DNA from: Allantophomopsis cytisporea
Lineage: Eukaryota; Ascomycota; Leotiomycetes; Phacidiales; Phacidiaceae
Direction: 5' to 3'
Length of the DNA: 64,000 nucleotides
Assembly: GCA_024752435.1 (NCBI GenBank)
Contig: CP103035.1
Coordinates: 62,001 to 126,000, forward strand
In this document: positions 23,660 to 35,668 of the stretch, piece after piece
Position numbering within the stretch: the stretch's first letter is position 1
How the letters are laid out: the number at the start of each line of letters is the position of its first letter
Notes under the pieces: model-generated
The model's input: the letters and a program-made list of their open reading frames with translations, nothing else
Database searches by the model: none
What the model was told of the DNA's origin: nothing
Position numbers and translations under genes: made by a program

Positions 23660-25428
23660 CTAACTCGGCTGGTTTCGGGAGATATGGAGATTGATCAAGA
23701 TCGCAAAGCCGGAATCCAAATGGCTGGGATTGGCTGTTGTCTTTTTGTTGATATCATCGGCCGTTTCCATATCAGTACCATTCTCGATTGGGAAGATTTT
23801 GGATCTTGCAACTAAGGATCGATCTGAAGAAAACACGATATTCGGTCTCCGACTTAGCCACTTTTGTGCTGCCCTTGCGGCTTTGCTGGCCTTGGGAGCT
23901 GCGTCGAATTATGGACAAATGATCATTCTACGAGTCATTGGGGAGCGTATTGTCGCTGGACTTAGGTCGCAACTGTACCGAAGGACGTATATACAAGATG
24001 CGGAACTCTTCGATGTGAACAGAGTAGGAGACCTGATCTCTCGACTCAATTCGGATACTTTGATTGTGGGGAAAAGCATCACTCAGAATTTTTCAGATGG
24101 ACTGAGCGCGCTTGTCAACGGTACAGCTGGATTTGCGGCTATGGCATGGGTCACCTTGAAGCTGATGAATATATTGTTCTTGATGGCCCAACTTATAGCT
24201 ATTGGAACATTCTTTTATGGTCGAATAATCCGAAATTTGAGTCGAAATATTCAACGGAACCTTGGGACATTGACCATGATTGCCAAGTAGAGGCTTGGAA
24301 ATGTAAGGACGAGTCAGCTCCTTGCCAATGTGACCGTCCTAGGTTTGCTTTACTCTGGAGGATCCATGGTAAAGAGCGGAGTTGTTAGCGTACGGGATAT
24401 AACCTCATTCCTGATGTACACTACTTACGCTAGGTCGGGTTTGTTTGGTCTCTCGAAATTTTATTCTGAGCTGATGAAAGGAGTTGGAGCAACCAGTCGT
24501 CTTCTCGACCTGCAAGATCGAAAGCCCACGATTCCAACCACCGTTGGTAAAAAAAAAGTCAAATCTGCACAGGGGGCAATCAGCTTTTCAAATGTTTCCT
24601 TCGAATATCCAACGCGACCTGCTATCAAAGTCTTCGATAGTCTCAACTTTGAGATTCCTTCGGGAACAAATGTTGCGATTGTAGGGCCTTGTGGTGGCGG
24701 AAAGTCAGCCATTGCATTGCTGTTGCTAAGGTTTTACAATCCTACTTCAGGATCAATCACGATTAACGGGATTGACATTTCAATTATGAATGCCAAGTCT
24801 CTTTGTCGTCGAATTGGCATTTTCAGTCAAGAACCCGTGCTTATGTCTGGCTCAATCGCGGAGAATGTTGCATATGGTAAGCCACATGCCACAAGAGCAG
24901 AAATCATTGCTGCGGCACGGAAATCAAACTGTCAATTTATCAACGACTCCTGTCGGTGCACGTAGTGCTCAATTATCAGGGGATCAAAAGCAAATTGTCA
25001 TCGCACGACCCTTGCTTCAGGATCCTGATATTTTGATCCTCGACGAAGCAACTTCAGCATTGGATGCCGAGTCCGAGACGTTAGTGAACTCGACATTGGT
25101 CACATTACTCAGGGGCGAGAATGCAACGATCTCCATTGCCCATCGGTTGTCCACCAGTAAGAGATCCGACAATATCGTTGTGCTTGGAGCTAATGAAAAA
25201 GTCGCTGAAAGAGGAACCTACCCGGAACTGTCGAGCAATCCCGATTCTGCCTTCTCTAAATTGATGGAGTGGCAAATGAATGGTGACGACATCCCGGACA
25301 ACAGAGGTATGAGACCCGAAAGCCATGTAACTGAGATGGAAGAAATCAGCGACGATCTGGCTTGGATGTATGAAGAATTTGCTGCTGAAGAGGCGAAGGA
25401 AGAAGGTCCAACGGAACATGGACATTAA
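23660..25428 (+). pseudogene. Broken MDL1-type mitochondrial half ABC transporter
   Basis: The translated pieces follow the fungal MDL1 peptide exporter: six-helix membrane domain, then nucleotide-binding domain with IAIVGP-like Walker A region, signature, Walker B (ILILDEATSALDA) and the HRLST switch. An in-frame TAG after the IQRNLGTLTMIAK segment (about 24288), a following loss of about 40 family residues and a frameshifting deletion near 24955 break it. The Walker A motif reads GPCGGGKSA in place of GxxGxGKS/T-T, and the signature is LSGDQ. The N-terminal mitochondrial region is missing or unreadable. No GT...AG intron removes the stop. It is best read as a decayed duplicate of a gene that should exist intact elsewhere. 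Confidence 0.85.
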
Positions 25429-27107
25429 TAGACAATATGGGCAGCAATGTTAGAAAGGAATTTAGGGGGGACACAATGAAAAGGTTCATTTGTGATTATA
25501 GGACTTCATCAACTTCAGGGCTTTCATTTGTCAAGACTTTAGAAAGCGTTCGATCAAGACACGTTGGATTAACGGTGCCGGCTTTATTAGGACACGTCTA
25601 GTGCCTTTTCACATGTACCATACTCCACCAGCATTCCCGTAGGAATAAAATAAATATCCTACAACCCCCAAGCTGGTGAAAATCCTGCAAAATTGCCACT
25701 TATAGGATAGTTGAAACCTAGTGTGCATTGCAATTTTCGACACATTGAGAGATTGCTCCTTAATTAAGAAGGGAGAAATCGTTGTACAGTATCTGAGTTA
25801 GGAAATTTCGTTCTTTGCTTCTGTTATGCAACCATTTGGATACGCACTAAACAGCAATACTCTGCGAGAGATGAAGAACCTTCTCTTCAGTTCCTGACAG
25901 CCCGCAACCAACGAATGAGTTTCTTGGCTACTTTCAAGATTTTTCGTCACATACTGGGTATTTTTAACAAGCTTATCCAGTACAAAGTGAAAGCAATCCT
26001 GCACGACCCTTTTGTACAGCGATATCCTGCCTTATCTGTTGAAAGCAATTTTCAGTTCTCTCAGCACTGATTCCTCTCTAATCTCTACTCTCTTTCCACC
26101 ATTCATTTTTCCCGAACGCTATATTACACTCTCTTCTACACCAATTCTTGTCAAGGGAATTTAGCATCAAAGCCCTATAAATTCCAAGCTTCAACGCAAC
26201 TTCACAACACCACGCACAACCCAACCATCTATTCAGAGCGTATCTTACACGGGCTTCCCATTATTTATCCTCCCAGAGGATGAAAGCTAGAAATGCAGCG
26301 CAGTCACCACCGGCGCAAACGGAATCTCCAATTCTAAGATCATAGATACTCTGGTCGCAACCCCTGATATATGAGGAAAGCCATATTATGTCAAGACGGC
26401 CCAAGAGTCGACGTGCCAACATATACTATCGAGAGTTCTTCCTTCGTAATTCTTTCAATGTTTCTGCCGAACCTATCATGCTTTTCCTTCTCTATCAGCT
26501 TGGATAAAGAAGAACGTCACCGTAATCTGGTCTTCAGATTTAGTGACAGCACAAACTATTGCTGTTTCAATGTTCTATTCATCGCAGCATCCATGTCATC
26601 TTCTTCACATTTAATCAGGAAGACCTAACCGCCGACTAAGCATCTTGGCAGACTCATTCGCAGAAACCTTGCCTAAAATGCAATTAACTTATTTCATGTG
26701 CGTGCTAGCGGCTAAAGCACGTTCTGAGGTTCCGTATATCCAACCAGCTCACAGTTGAACAATTGGTGACGTATACTGCAGAAGACAAAGGTTTTGGCCA
26801 TATCCAGACTCTATTGCTTTACGATAGTATTCTCCAGAGTGCGCCAACCAGGAATTATTCGATGATATGTTGTTGTGAACAACTTTATCCTCTATTCGAA
26901 CAAGGAGTGCATGGTTCAAGTGCCTTTGGAGGTCGCCCCGAGAGGGGAAGTCGGAACTCTTTATTCACAATTCTATGGCAGTAGAGTGGGACTAAGGGAT
27001 TTTTTATTTAAGATGAATAACAATTGATTCCAAACAACTCTATCTACATTCTAAGTTCGATCGTCATGAGACAATCATTCACGAAATCGCTAATGCAACA
27101 CAGCCCA
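25429..27107. other. Gene-free stretch of 1.7 kb
   Basis: Nothing with family similarity. The stretch 26040-26280 is pyrimidine- and CA-rich like a fungal 5' leader, but the ATG that follows (26280) opens only about 22 codons. A 78-codon open stretch on the minus strand ends at 25798 and lacks support. Confidence 0.5.
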
Positions 27108-28202
27108 TCACTTGTCCGATAACAACTGGTGTCTTGAAAAGAACTGAACCAAATGCTGACTCGTGAAATTAAAAGTCGCTGTGTGATTTGGACTTCCCGT
27201 TAAATCCAAACCTATCGTCGAAGGCCAAGCGTGTCCCAATCCCTCCACTGTCAAAGCCCTCACTTCCGCGCCCGGACAATCCCAAACCTCCTCCCAAGCG
27301 CCATCATGCGCCTGCTCCACACGTGGCTGGGCCCACTCCCCATCATACTTTCCTTTACAGCCGTTCCTCTCCACCCACTCCCGTCTCCACAGTCTGACAT
27401 CTGGCTCTGGGCCAAAACTGCCGCCCTCGGGAGTCCGTCCATAGAACGGTGTGACTACGTCCTCGACTCCGTGGGAATGGAATATAGGAACGGGGTGTGC
27501 TGGTGAGCAGTTGTGGAACGCATATGTGCCTTGATACAGCGCTGGAGAGACCGGCGCAAATGCTGCAAAGATGGCCGAGGTGTCAGGACGGCATGCGAGC
27601 AGTGCAGTGAACCCTCCACCATTGGATTTGCCGCATGCATATATACGGGATGTATCGACGTTGTAGGTCTCAGAGATGGTGGAAATGATATCGTACACAT
27701 ATGCAATCTTGTGGATGTCAGCTTCTGGGTTAATGAAATAGACGCAAAAGGACCCTACATCGTCGACTGTTGTGTTCTCATATGGCGCTCCTTTCCAAAT
27801 ATGCGTCATGTTCCAATCTGTGTTGTTGACGCCCTGCGCATAGGCGGTCAGGAATGGTTTGCCCGCAATGCTCAAGGATGGATCGGAGAGCTCAGTGACA
27901 CGCTGCTGCTTTTCACTGAAGCCACCAGCTTATAGTAATCAAGGTTTTAGCATGAGTTTACGATGATGGATCAAATATGTTGTATGTTTGTTTGTACGAG
28001 ACATGGACTAACCACCGTGAAACGAGAGAACAAGAGGATGAAGTTCCTCGTGTTTGTATGCTTCAGGGACATTGAGAAGAAATGTACGCTCAGTAGGAAG
28101 GGTATAGGCAACGTTCCCTGTAGAGGGTTTGGAAGAAAGGATAACTTGAGATGCCTGTACGGTGCCTGCGATGAGCAGGACCGACTGGAAGATGGCAACC
28201 AT
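27108..28202 (-). CDS. Secreted CE1-type esterase (feruloyl esterase / PHB-depolymerase-like)
   Basis: Alpha/beta hydrolase of 336 residues. One intron at 27929-28012 joins the HG and AGGFSEKQQ segments in frame. An N-terminal signal peptide covers about residues 1-18 (VAIFQSVLLIAGTVQA). The nucleophile is Ser 165 in GKSNGG. The likely acid is Asp in GVEDVV, and the His is in GLGHAWP near the C terminus, giving a complete triad. Several N-x-S/T sites (NNT, NMT, NTT, NHT, NFT) fit a secreted glycoprotein. Family members release ferulate or acetyl groups from plant xylan. The exact substrate cannot be told from the sequence. Transcription points away from the small secreted protein gene at 29353. 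Confidence 0.87.
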
Positions 28203-29352
28203 TTGGACTGGATGTAACGGGATTTCTAGAAAGCAAGCTGAACGATGCGTAGAGCATGAAGGTGTTGGCCTGTTATTTAAGAAGACTTCAACACCTAATC
28301 ATGCGGGGAAACCGAATATCACCAAAATCTCTGCATGGTCCACTTATGCATGACGTGATACAACATGTAGAAGCCGTTGATGATAGGGTTCCGATTTTCC
28401 GTATAACGTTGGTCAAGCTTTACACGGTCACAGACAAAACAAATAAAACAAAAGTATAGAATTTGGTAAGGGTATTGATCTCAACTAAGAATTCGGAAGT
28501 TAGTACTCTCACTGGGATTGTGATGTTTTCACGTGACCGTGCACCTGGAGATCGACTGTGTATAGCCTCCAACTCGATCATTCTCAACTCAACTCCGGTA
28601 TGCCGCATTAGGTGTAGACCAGGAACATACATATAGTCTTGTTCTGTAGATAGTTCTTCTCCGTCAATCAAGCAACATCCACCCACTTATCCGCACCAGT
28701 GACCGTGTGCTTGTTGTTGCATTTTGCGATGACTAAGCCAATCATTCGTTGATTTACGTAGAACTTAGGTACTTACTACGTATATTTGGACGTGAAAGGT
28801 ATTTATAGATTAAGAACCAATATAATCTTGTTACACAGCAGATGTAAGTCAGGCGCGTTCGTAGACACGAGTGAGAGTCAAGCAGAATTGTCAAGCTGCT
28901 AAGTTAAGAATTCCTCTCCGTCGGATTTGAGAATCCCGAAGTAAGGTTAATTAGGTTTAGAGGCTGAAAAGTCTCCACCGCCAGCATTTACATGGCCGTC
29001 TTCCACGTCATTGTGGATCCTCTTATCCGTAACATCGTAACTCTGACCAAGAACCTTGAAATACGAAGAATATGCTTAACTCGAACCCAACTGCGATGAT
29101 CGTCCTCTGCGAGATCTTCGTATTCAATGATCCACATTGCGAAGGATGCTCGACTAGATGTTTTAGTGAGTATAATACGAACTCCCTCGTAACTGACTGG
29201 CTGTCTCCATATGTATAAGAACATCAGTGCTTTTCTCCTCGTTTGAATCATGTCATGCTCATCTACTCACGCACTATCTTATATGAAAATCATTGACCAC
29301 CTTCACTACCATACCGTCATACTTGTCGCAATCGAACTCGAAGTCGCTCAAC
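28203..29352. other. Divergent intergenic region between two secreted-protein genes
   Basis: These 1,150 bases lie between the esterase (-) and the small secreted protein (+). No coding sequence is recognisable. It must contain both promoters. Confidence 0.5.
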
Positions 29353-30086
29353 ATGCTGTTCTCTAAAACAAACTTCACCCTTGGTGTTGCGGCCTTAACA
29401 ACACTCGTTGCAACCTCCAGCGCCCAAAGCTTTGATCACTTCACCCTAAAAACATACTCAAGCAACAAGACAGATCTGAACGGTGCAGTAGTGAATGCCA
29501 AAAGTGGCCACTTCTGGATTGGTATCGGATCACGATATGGCTGCTCATCCGGAACATGCGATAACGCAACAATTTTCAATAATCCTTCTGGATCTACAGG
29601 AGCCTATACTCCAGATAACATGACGCTGTACACAACTACTTCAGCGCAATATGTGTTCGTGTCGCGTGACGGATCTCTTGCCTATGAGTTTGCTGGCGGA
29701 AGTGGAACCCAAGAGGGCCTCGGAGATGCATCGAGAGGATTTCAGAGTTCCGCCAGTACTCTTGGGGGAGATTACTTACCAACCTTGGTATTCAATCCTG
29801 TTTACCACGGTGGTTATCGTACGTTAACTCCTAGAAGTGTGATCATTTGATTTGTGGGCCTATACTGACATGTGTAATAGGTAGCTTTTATGCTTGCCCT
29901 GGTCCATTCCACTATAACGAGATTAACGAGAATCCGGGTATTCCAGGTGTCAATTCGGCCAGTTATCAAATCTACATTGATACCGGTTCCCTTTGGTCAC
30001 AGAACCCAGCTGCTTTAGGGTGTTTTGAGGTTTCGATCATCAGGGAGCAGTACAATGGAACAAAGCCTGTCGATGTTTACTCATAG
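29353..30086 (+). CDS. Small secreted protein of unknown function
   Basis: Protein of 223 residues with one intron at 29819-29880. The start is the ATG at 29353; the in-frame extension upstream has no ATG. A signal peptide covers about residues 1-24 (FTLGVAALTTLVATSSAQ). The mature part is rich in Ser, Thr, Gly and Asn, has a CSSGTC pair, several N-glycosylation sequons and no membrane anchor. The pattern resembles fungal cell-surface or IgE-binding-like secreted proteins of Leotiomycetes and Eurotiomycetes, but I do not recognise a named domain. Roles in the wall or as an effector are possible and unproven. Confidence 0.75.
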
Positions 30087-30409
30087 AGATGAGATGAATT
30101 CACGAAGTAATGAATTTTCATTCCCTGAGTTTGTCGGGCTTGGAAACTGGTTATATATAGCTAGAGAAAATAATGATCAAATGAAGCAAGTTATTGAATG
30201 TTATACCTGTTCTCACTCGGTCATGATAGAATAGGTGAAAGCGCTTTTGCGATTGTAATTACTAACTTCCTACAGCTTGTAAATTTGAACTCGAAGCGCG
30301 ATGCTGATTCTACAATTTCTTCAATCAATAAATTTCCAATAATTTCTAACGACTTCTGAATACACTTTGCTATTGGACCTTGAGTTATATTCGTACTTTT
30401 CTCAGCAAC

Positions 30410-31810
30410 CTACTCATCCAATACTACTCTCAAGATGCGAACCTTGTTCAAATATGCATCCATTTTATGCGCTTTTGGATTTCCCATCACCGTATTCCCG
30501 AGGCTTCCATTTCCCTTCTCATTTGGTACAACGAAGATACCCCCACTATCATCAACTCGTTTCGGGATCAAAACAACTTGCCCCGCATTGTTGAACAACG
30601 GTTCTGGAAGCGGCCAATTGACTTCATCCTTTGGCATTGGACTAACAAATAAACGTAGCAGACTGTTTACGTAGTCCCTATCACAACGGGGTATTGGATC
30701 ACCTTCATTCACAAAGGATATGAAGGTAGAGCTGTTGTCGAATGGGAGGAAAGCAGGTACAGTGAGAGCTGGGGTACCAAATGTGATACAGTGGATTGCT
30801 GCAAAGCTGTCACGAAGCTTTGATAGGTCATTTAAAGTTTTGCACTTCAAGAGATGCCCATATAGCATGGTTGCAACTGCTCCACCGGCGGAATGGCCGG
30901 TGAAGAGAAGTATGGGAGACTCGCCGGTTGGTACTCCTTGAAGTGTCTGTTCAATACTCTGTGCAACTATTGGAGCCATGAGCTTTGCGCACTTGAGAAA
31001 CCCCTCATGAATGGTATATGGGGAATGTTGTTCGGTTTCGCCCTGCAAGACATCAGATTATGCACTCTCACTAATGCGAACACATTTGGATTTGTACCAG
31101 AAATTCTGATGGCACATCTTTGATAGTAGTAGTCTTTTGCGCTTCATCATTGAAGTTGACTAGCCAATCATGTATTGATGCTGTTCCACGAATAGATACT
31201 ACCAATACTCTGAGCCTATCTTCGGGTCCAGTAAAGGCTAGCTTGCTCTCGTAAAGACATACCTCTGCCGCCTTGACTGAGCCTCCAAATTGGTCAGCAT
31301 TGATCTTCTTCGTTTCCCCAGCTTGCATGAAAGCGAAGGGCTCGAGATCAACCGAATCCGACTTGTTGTAGACTTTTTTGGAGGCTTTAGCCGCAAGATC
31401 AACCATCAGCATGACTGCGGGATCGCTATCTTTCATTTAGTGATATTCTCAGAGATATTAATGCTATCGTCACTGTCAGTAGATATAAAAACTTACATTG
31501 CCGCTTGTCGAAGAGCACAACCCCTAAATGAAGAATTCGAGTAAGATTCCGATTTCTCGATGAATCTACTCATTGATATCACATCTGCCATTCGTTCATC
31601 ATTGTCATCCATCTCCTTGAGATACTGATCCAACTGCTTGGACGCATTTTGCAAGTTTCGTGACGTTGTTGCTGAGTTATCGCTCCCTGAGATAGCCCCG
31701 GAAGTCGCTGAAGTCCCTGCAACTATTGCAGCTCCAGAAAGTGGTGCAGCCTTGGCATTCTTCTTGAATCTGCTGAAGAAGCCCGACGTTCGCTTCTTAT
31801 CGTCGCTCAT
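30410..31810 (-). CDS. Class 3 (fungal) lipase domain protein
   Basis: Alpha/beta hydrolase of 424 residues, with introns at 31426-31496 and 31043-31097. The start is the ATG at 31810. The first 100 residues are Ser/Ala-rich and not secretory, so the enzyme is probably intracellular. The lipase_3 domain shows the oxyanion-side strand VLVVSIRGTASIHDW. The nucleophile is Ser 265 (GHSAGG), the acid Asp 329 (NEGDPIPR) and the His 406 (AHKMDAYL). Homologues hydrolyse triacylglycerol or phospholipids. The first intron's acceptor was chosen because it is the only one nearby that keeps frame past a TAA. It is divergent from the 898-residue gene at 32249 with about 440 bases between. Confidence 0.85.
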
Positions 31811-32248
31811 CTTAGAATCCTAATCAATATCCACGATAGTTTTTATCACGCGTGTTGGGATTCGGAATCTCGTTATTGATTCCAGACACAATATGATATC
31901 TAGTGACATTTGTGAGTCCGTATTATAAGTAGTTTCAGCCTAGATTCCATTTTGAAGTTCTCGGTTTGCGGCTGGCTGAGGTCTCTCGTATTGAACACGC
32001 CACATTGTTCAGCTGCTAAGCCTCACTGACCCTTGCCAACATGGTATGTAATACACCGCTCGCAATACTCTTTATAAATTATCCCATCTTTTAGAAGTAT
32101 CGATCCCACAACATTCAACCATCTATCACAAGGTCGATCATCGGGGTCGTAGTATTGTCCATCAATTACAGCACACTGCCTTTCTAGGCAGTTTTCACAG
32201 TTTTGGTATTAGTGCTAGGTTTTATCTCACATCAATTGAGTTTGAATA
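31811..32248. promoter_or_regulatory. Divergent promoter region, lipase and 898-residue protein
   Basis: These 438 bases separate two divergent start codons and presumably carry both promoters. I see no distinctive operator or repeat. Confidence 0.5.
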
Positions 32249-35065
32249 ATGAGTCAAGAGTTTTTGGACGATGTTACATTTACAACATCAAGAGATGTTA
32301 ATATCGATAAGGGGTGGACGGAAATTCGCACAAATAAAGGATCCAAGGCTGACATGGATACCATTTTCGAATCCTTGAACAACGTATACTGGGAAGGAGT
32401 TCGGCATGAGATTGCAGCAGCAATTGTAGCTCTAGCTGATTTTGATGAGTACCAGGCGGAAGCGCTTCCGATCGAGAGCCGGAGAGAAGATGATTTACGT
32501 AGCGAAAAACTGGCCGGGCTTCTCGACCTCTGGAACCCTTTTGATAATGGCCAGTGGCCCGGAAAAACCAGTATACCAAATCCATCCGTTGAAAACGTAC
32601 GTGCGGATATTGAAGCGAACGTGGCAAGGTTTTTCTCGCGGGAATCCCTCCGCAAAAGGCGAGCACGCAGTCTTCTACAAGCTCTTGGTCTGATGGACAT
32701 CGATTTCGTGCGTGAGCATCGTCAACCTACCTTTCGCTCCTGGGGACAAAGACCACAAGTTCAAGAGGATAAGCCATTACTGATGGCACGACAATGCTCA
32801 GACTGCCGGCACTGTATTCGATCTTTTCACTTTTATGAGTGTAGAAAAGGGTGTTTCGATTCCGAGCATCAAAGGAATATAGCGTACATAAAACCTGTCA
32901 GCAAAGATCTTGGTAACGGTACTGAGCACAACTTCGGTATGGATGGTCTTCTACATTCGATTGCTATCAACAATATGGCTAGCGGAAAGCAACCTTATAG
33001 ATTATGTGCCGCCTGTATAATGTCTTCCTCCCACCCCCGCGAGCATCTTCGAGCAGTGAGAGGCTACTCAAAAGGAGGTGATAAAGAAGTAATGGAATTT
33101 GCGCGAGAGCTAGATATTTGGGAAGATCATCTAGACGGAAGATCCCTGCTCTCATTTGGATCGATTGCTCTAGATAAGCTATCTATGTCAAGCCCTACGC
33201 TCAGTCGGACATCTACCAGACATTTTTTCCCTGCTGGCAACACACATTGCGCTGTCATGTTTGGCCCTCTGCTGATTGAGAATGGTGTGACTCGAAATCC
33301 TGGAGGCGCTATGCTATCTCGTCGCAATATACCGAATTTCACAACCTTTACTCCAAAGGATTTGATGGAGTTTCTAGCACGACCATCGGACTGGCAGGTT
33401 TACAACGATGAAGAGATTGTGCATAACATTCTCTTCTCTGTATCCGCTGATCGTCGTCTCTATACAACTACGAGGCCGGTCCGCGAAAGACGTTTTATAA
33501 GTTCTCGAAAGCAAGTATCTGGTGGGCTATTCACCGGCTTTTGCAGTCAATTCATTGACGATGAGGAGAGCATAATGACAACATTCATGGAATGTGCGGA
33601 AGTTTGGAAGATTACCAAAGCAGAAAACGCCACACAGGTCGAGCATCGGGAAATTTTGTCGGAGCTTGCGAACAGGGTGACTGAGATGTTGAAATCAGCA
33701 TTTGGATTTGAGATTAACAAATTCCTGCTCAGCTTTGCTGGTCGACTTCACAAACAATCTAAGCTCCAATACAATCGTATATCAAACAATTGCCAGGATT
33801 TCTGCAACGCTCTGCTTCTCAATAGCGACAAGTGGGATATGCTCTTCAAATACTCCTATCCTCTCGTTCCCGCAGATCGAGAACATGAGGTGGATAATAT
33901 CCAGCTTCGTTATATGATGAGCTTTGCTGGACGGATGATACATCCAATGGAAGAAACGCCATTTGTCAATCCACTCACTTCTTCGATCCAGCTCTATGAT
34001 TCTTTCGGCCAAAATGATGCGGACCTGATTGACCACGTCACCAGTATAAGGCTTCGAGAGGATCCGACTGGTAACGGATTCACTTTCTTGGGCTCATCCC
34101 ACGATGAGTTCCTACTCAAGGATAGCGAATTTACCTGTCGCGAGGAGGATCATGATGGTGCAAGCAATCATTCTCGGTAAGCAGAATCTGTTGAAACTGA
34201 CTCTCATGAATTTTCTCACTTATCTGCCAAGTATGCTTGTTGATATATTCCATCACTACCTCGTAAATATGAGGTCGTTTACTAATTCTGTATCAGAAAA
34301 CCTTGCACAACAGCTGATCACTTACTGGATGGACCCCATGACAACATTTCGGTCTTAACTTTACACATCCACCGGCAAAGAACTTTGTATACAGTGCCTT
34401 CAAGTGAAATGTATTATGACGAGTTTCTTTCAACTAAAGGACCTTCGGAGTGGATATCCAATCGTCTAGAAATCCTGCACCGACTTCTCTTACTGAACAC
34501 CTTCCTTGCACAGGCCGCGAGTTCATTCCAAACCCCTATGCTATCATTACCATATAAGCAACTCAAAAAAGCTTGGAGCCCCCCCAGCTCTTTCTTTGCG
34601 CGCGCATGGTACGTGAATAAGCGTAATAAGCACGATCTCGTGCGCCCCACGTGGCAAGCCGCACTACAAAATGATAGCATAATGACAACACTTGTGGTGT
34701 TACACACGCATCCTTTCATGCAAGCTCCCGATATCTGGAAATCCAGGTTGACAGCTATCCGACGTCGACTAATGAATGAATCGAAAGATCAGTCAGGGAT
34801 GTTCAAACAAATGCCTTGGGTAAATTGTGAATGTAATGATTGCTTATACAGTTTTGCCAAACAGAACTGCTGGAAAGCGGTCTCATATATAACAAGTCAG
34901 GAACCAGTCAAGGGAGGAGAGGTGAGGTTTCTGAAGAGTCATCCTGATTATGTAACGGTTGAGCAGTTGAGGGCTTCAATTGAAACTCTCGGGGTTGATA
35001 ATCCCATCGTTGTTAGCCTATTGGAGCTCTTGGAAAGTGTGCCGGAGTATCTGAATCCAAAATAG
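32249..35065 (+). CDS. Large protein of unknown function with Cys-rich and possible permuted papain-like regions
   Basis: Protein of 898 residues, with one intron at 34177-34296 that links two long open frames in phase; the second frame has no ATG of its own. Residues about 180-265 carry CSDCRHC, YECRKGC and CAAC clusters that could bind zinc. His 333 (GNTHCAVMFGP) and, further on, Cys 515 in NNCQDFC recall the His-then-Cys order of circularly permuted papain-like (NlpC/P60, LRAT, PPPDE) folds; this is a guess from short motifs. The second part (about 643-898) has a C-x-C-x2-C (NCECNDC) segment. There is no signal peptide or clear membrane span. I do not recognise the family. Confidence 0.75.
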
Positions 35066-35668
35066 AGAGAATCAATACTGGACTCAGTCTATATGAAGTT
35101 AACTCATATAGCTAAAATCCTTGCAATTTTCTAGTCTCTTGCATAAAGGAACAAAAGTGACAAAGAGGCAGCAAGGAGCTGTCCGAAACTCATCGCGGTA
35201 GCCCAATCTCTTCCAAAGCCTGCCCACGCAATTACACAAAGCCAGATCAAGGTCAGTCAAAACCGCGTCCATACAATGTTGAAAGGCAGCATACAAGCCA
35301 CACGGTCAAGTTGCCAACCTAGACTAAATTATAGTCCATGAGGTTCGTCATCTCCATCATTTCTCTCGTTGTACTGTGGTACAATGATTTTCCTGGTCCC
35401 CGATCGGGTCAGCACAGCTATCTCGACAGAGATATTGTCCTTACTTTATGTCCAACACACAGCTCTTTTGTGCCATGCCTTCAAAAGTTCTTAAGTCATT
35501 GGCAACATATGGATCTCGTGCACAATCTCTGTGCAAATCAAGTAAAGTAAGCTTTCTCTTATGCTGTCGTGCTTCTTCGATTTGCACCTCAATACAAAGC
35601 CACTTCTTCCATTGGCCATAATACCGAAGACACTTATCTTGCAGTCTTTGGTATATTTCGGCATCGCT
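35066..35668. other. Gene-free stretch
   Basis: This stretch lies between the convergent 898-residue gene and the transketolase-like pseudogene. I see nothing coding or repetitive. Confidence 0.5.

Noticed and set aside
24290..24345. A GTAAGG...CCTAG intron that could rescue the ABC gene
   Set aside because: The in-frame TAG lies upstream of this possible intron, and the later frameshift remains.
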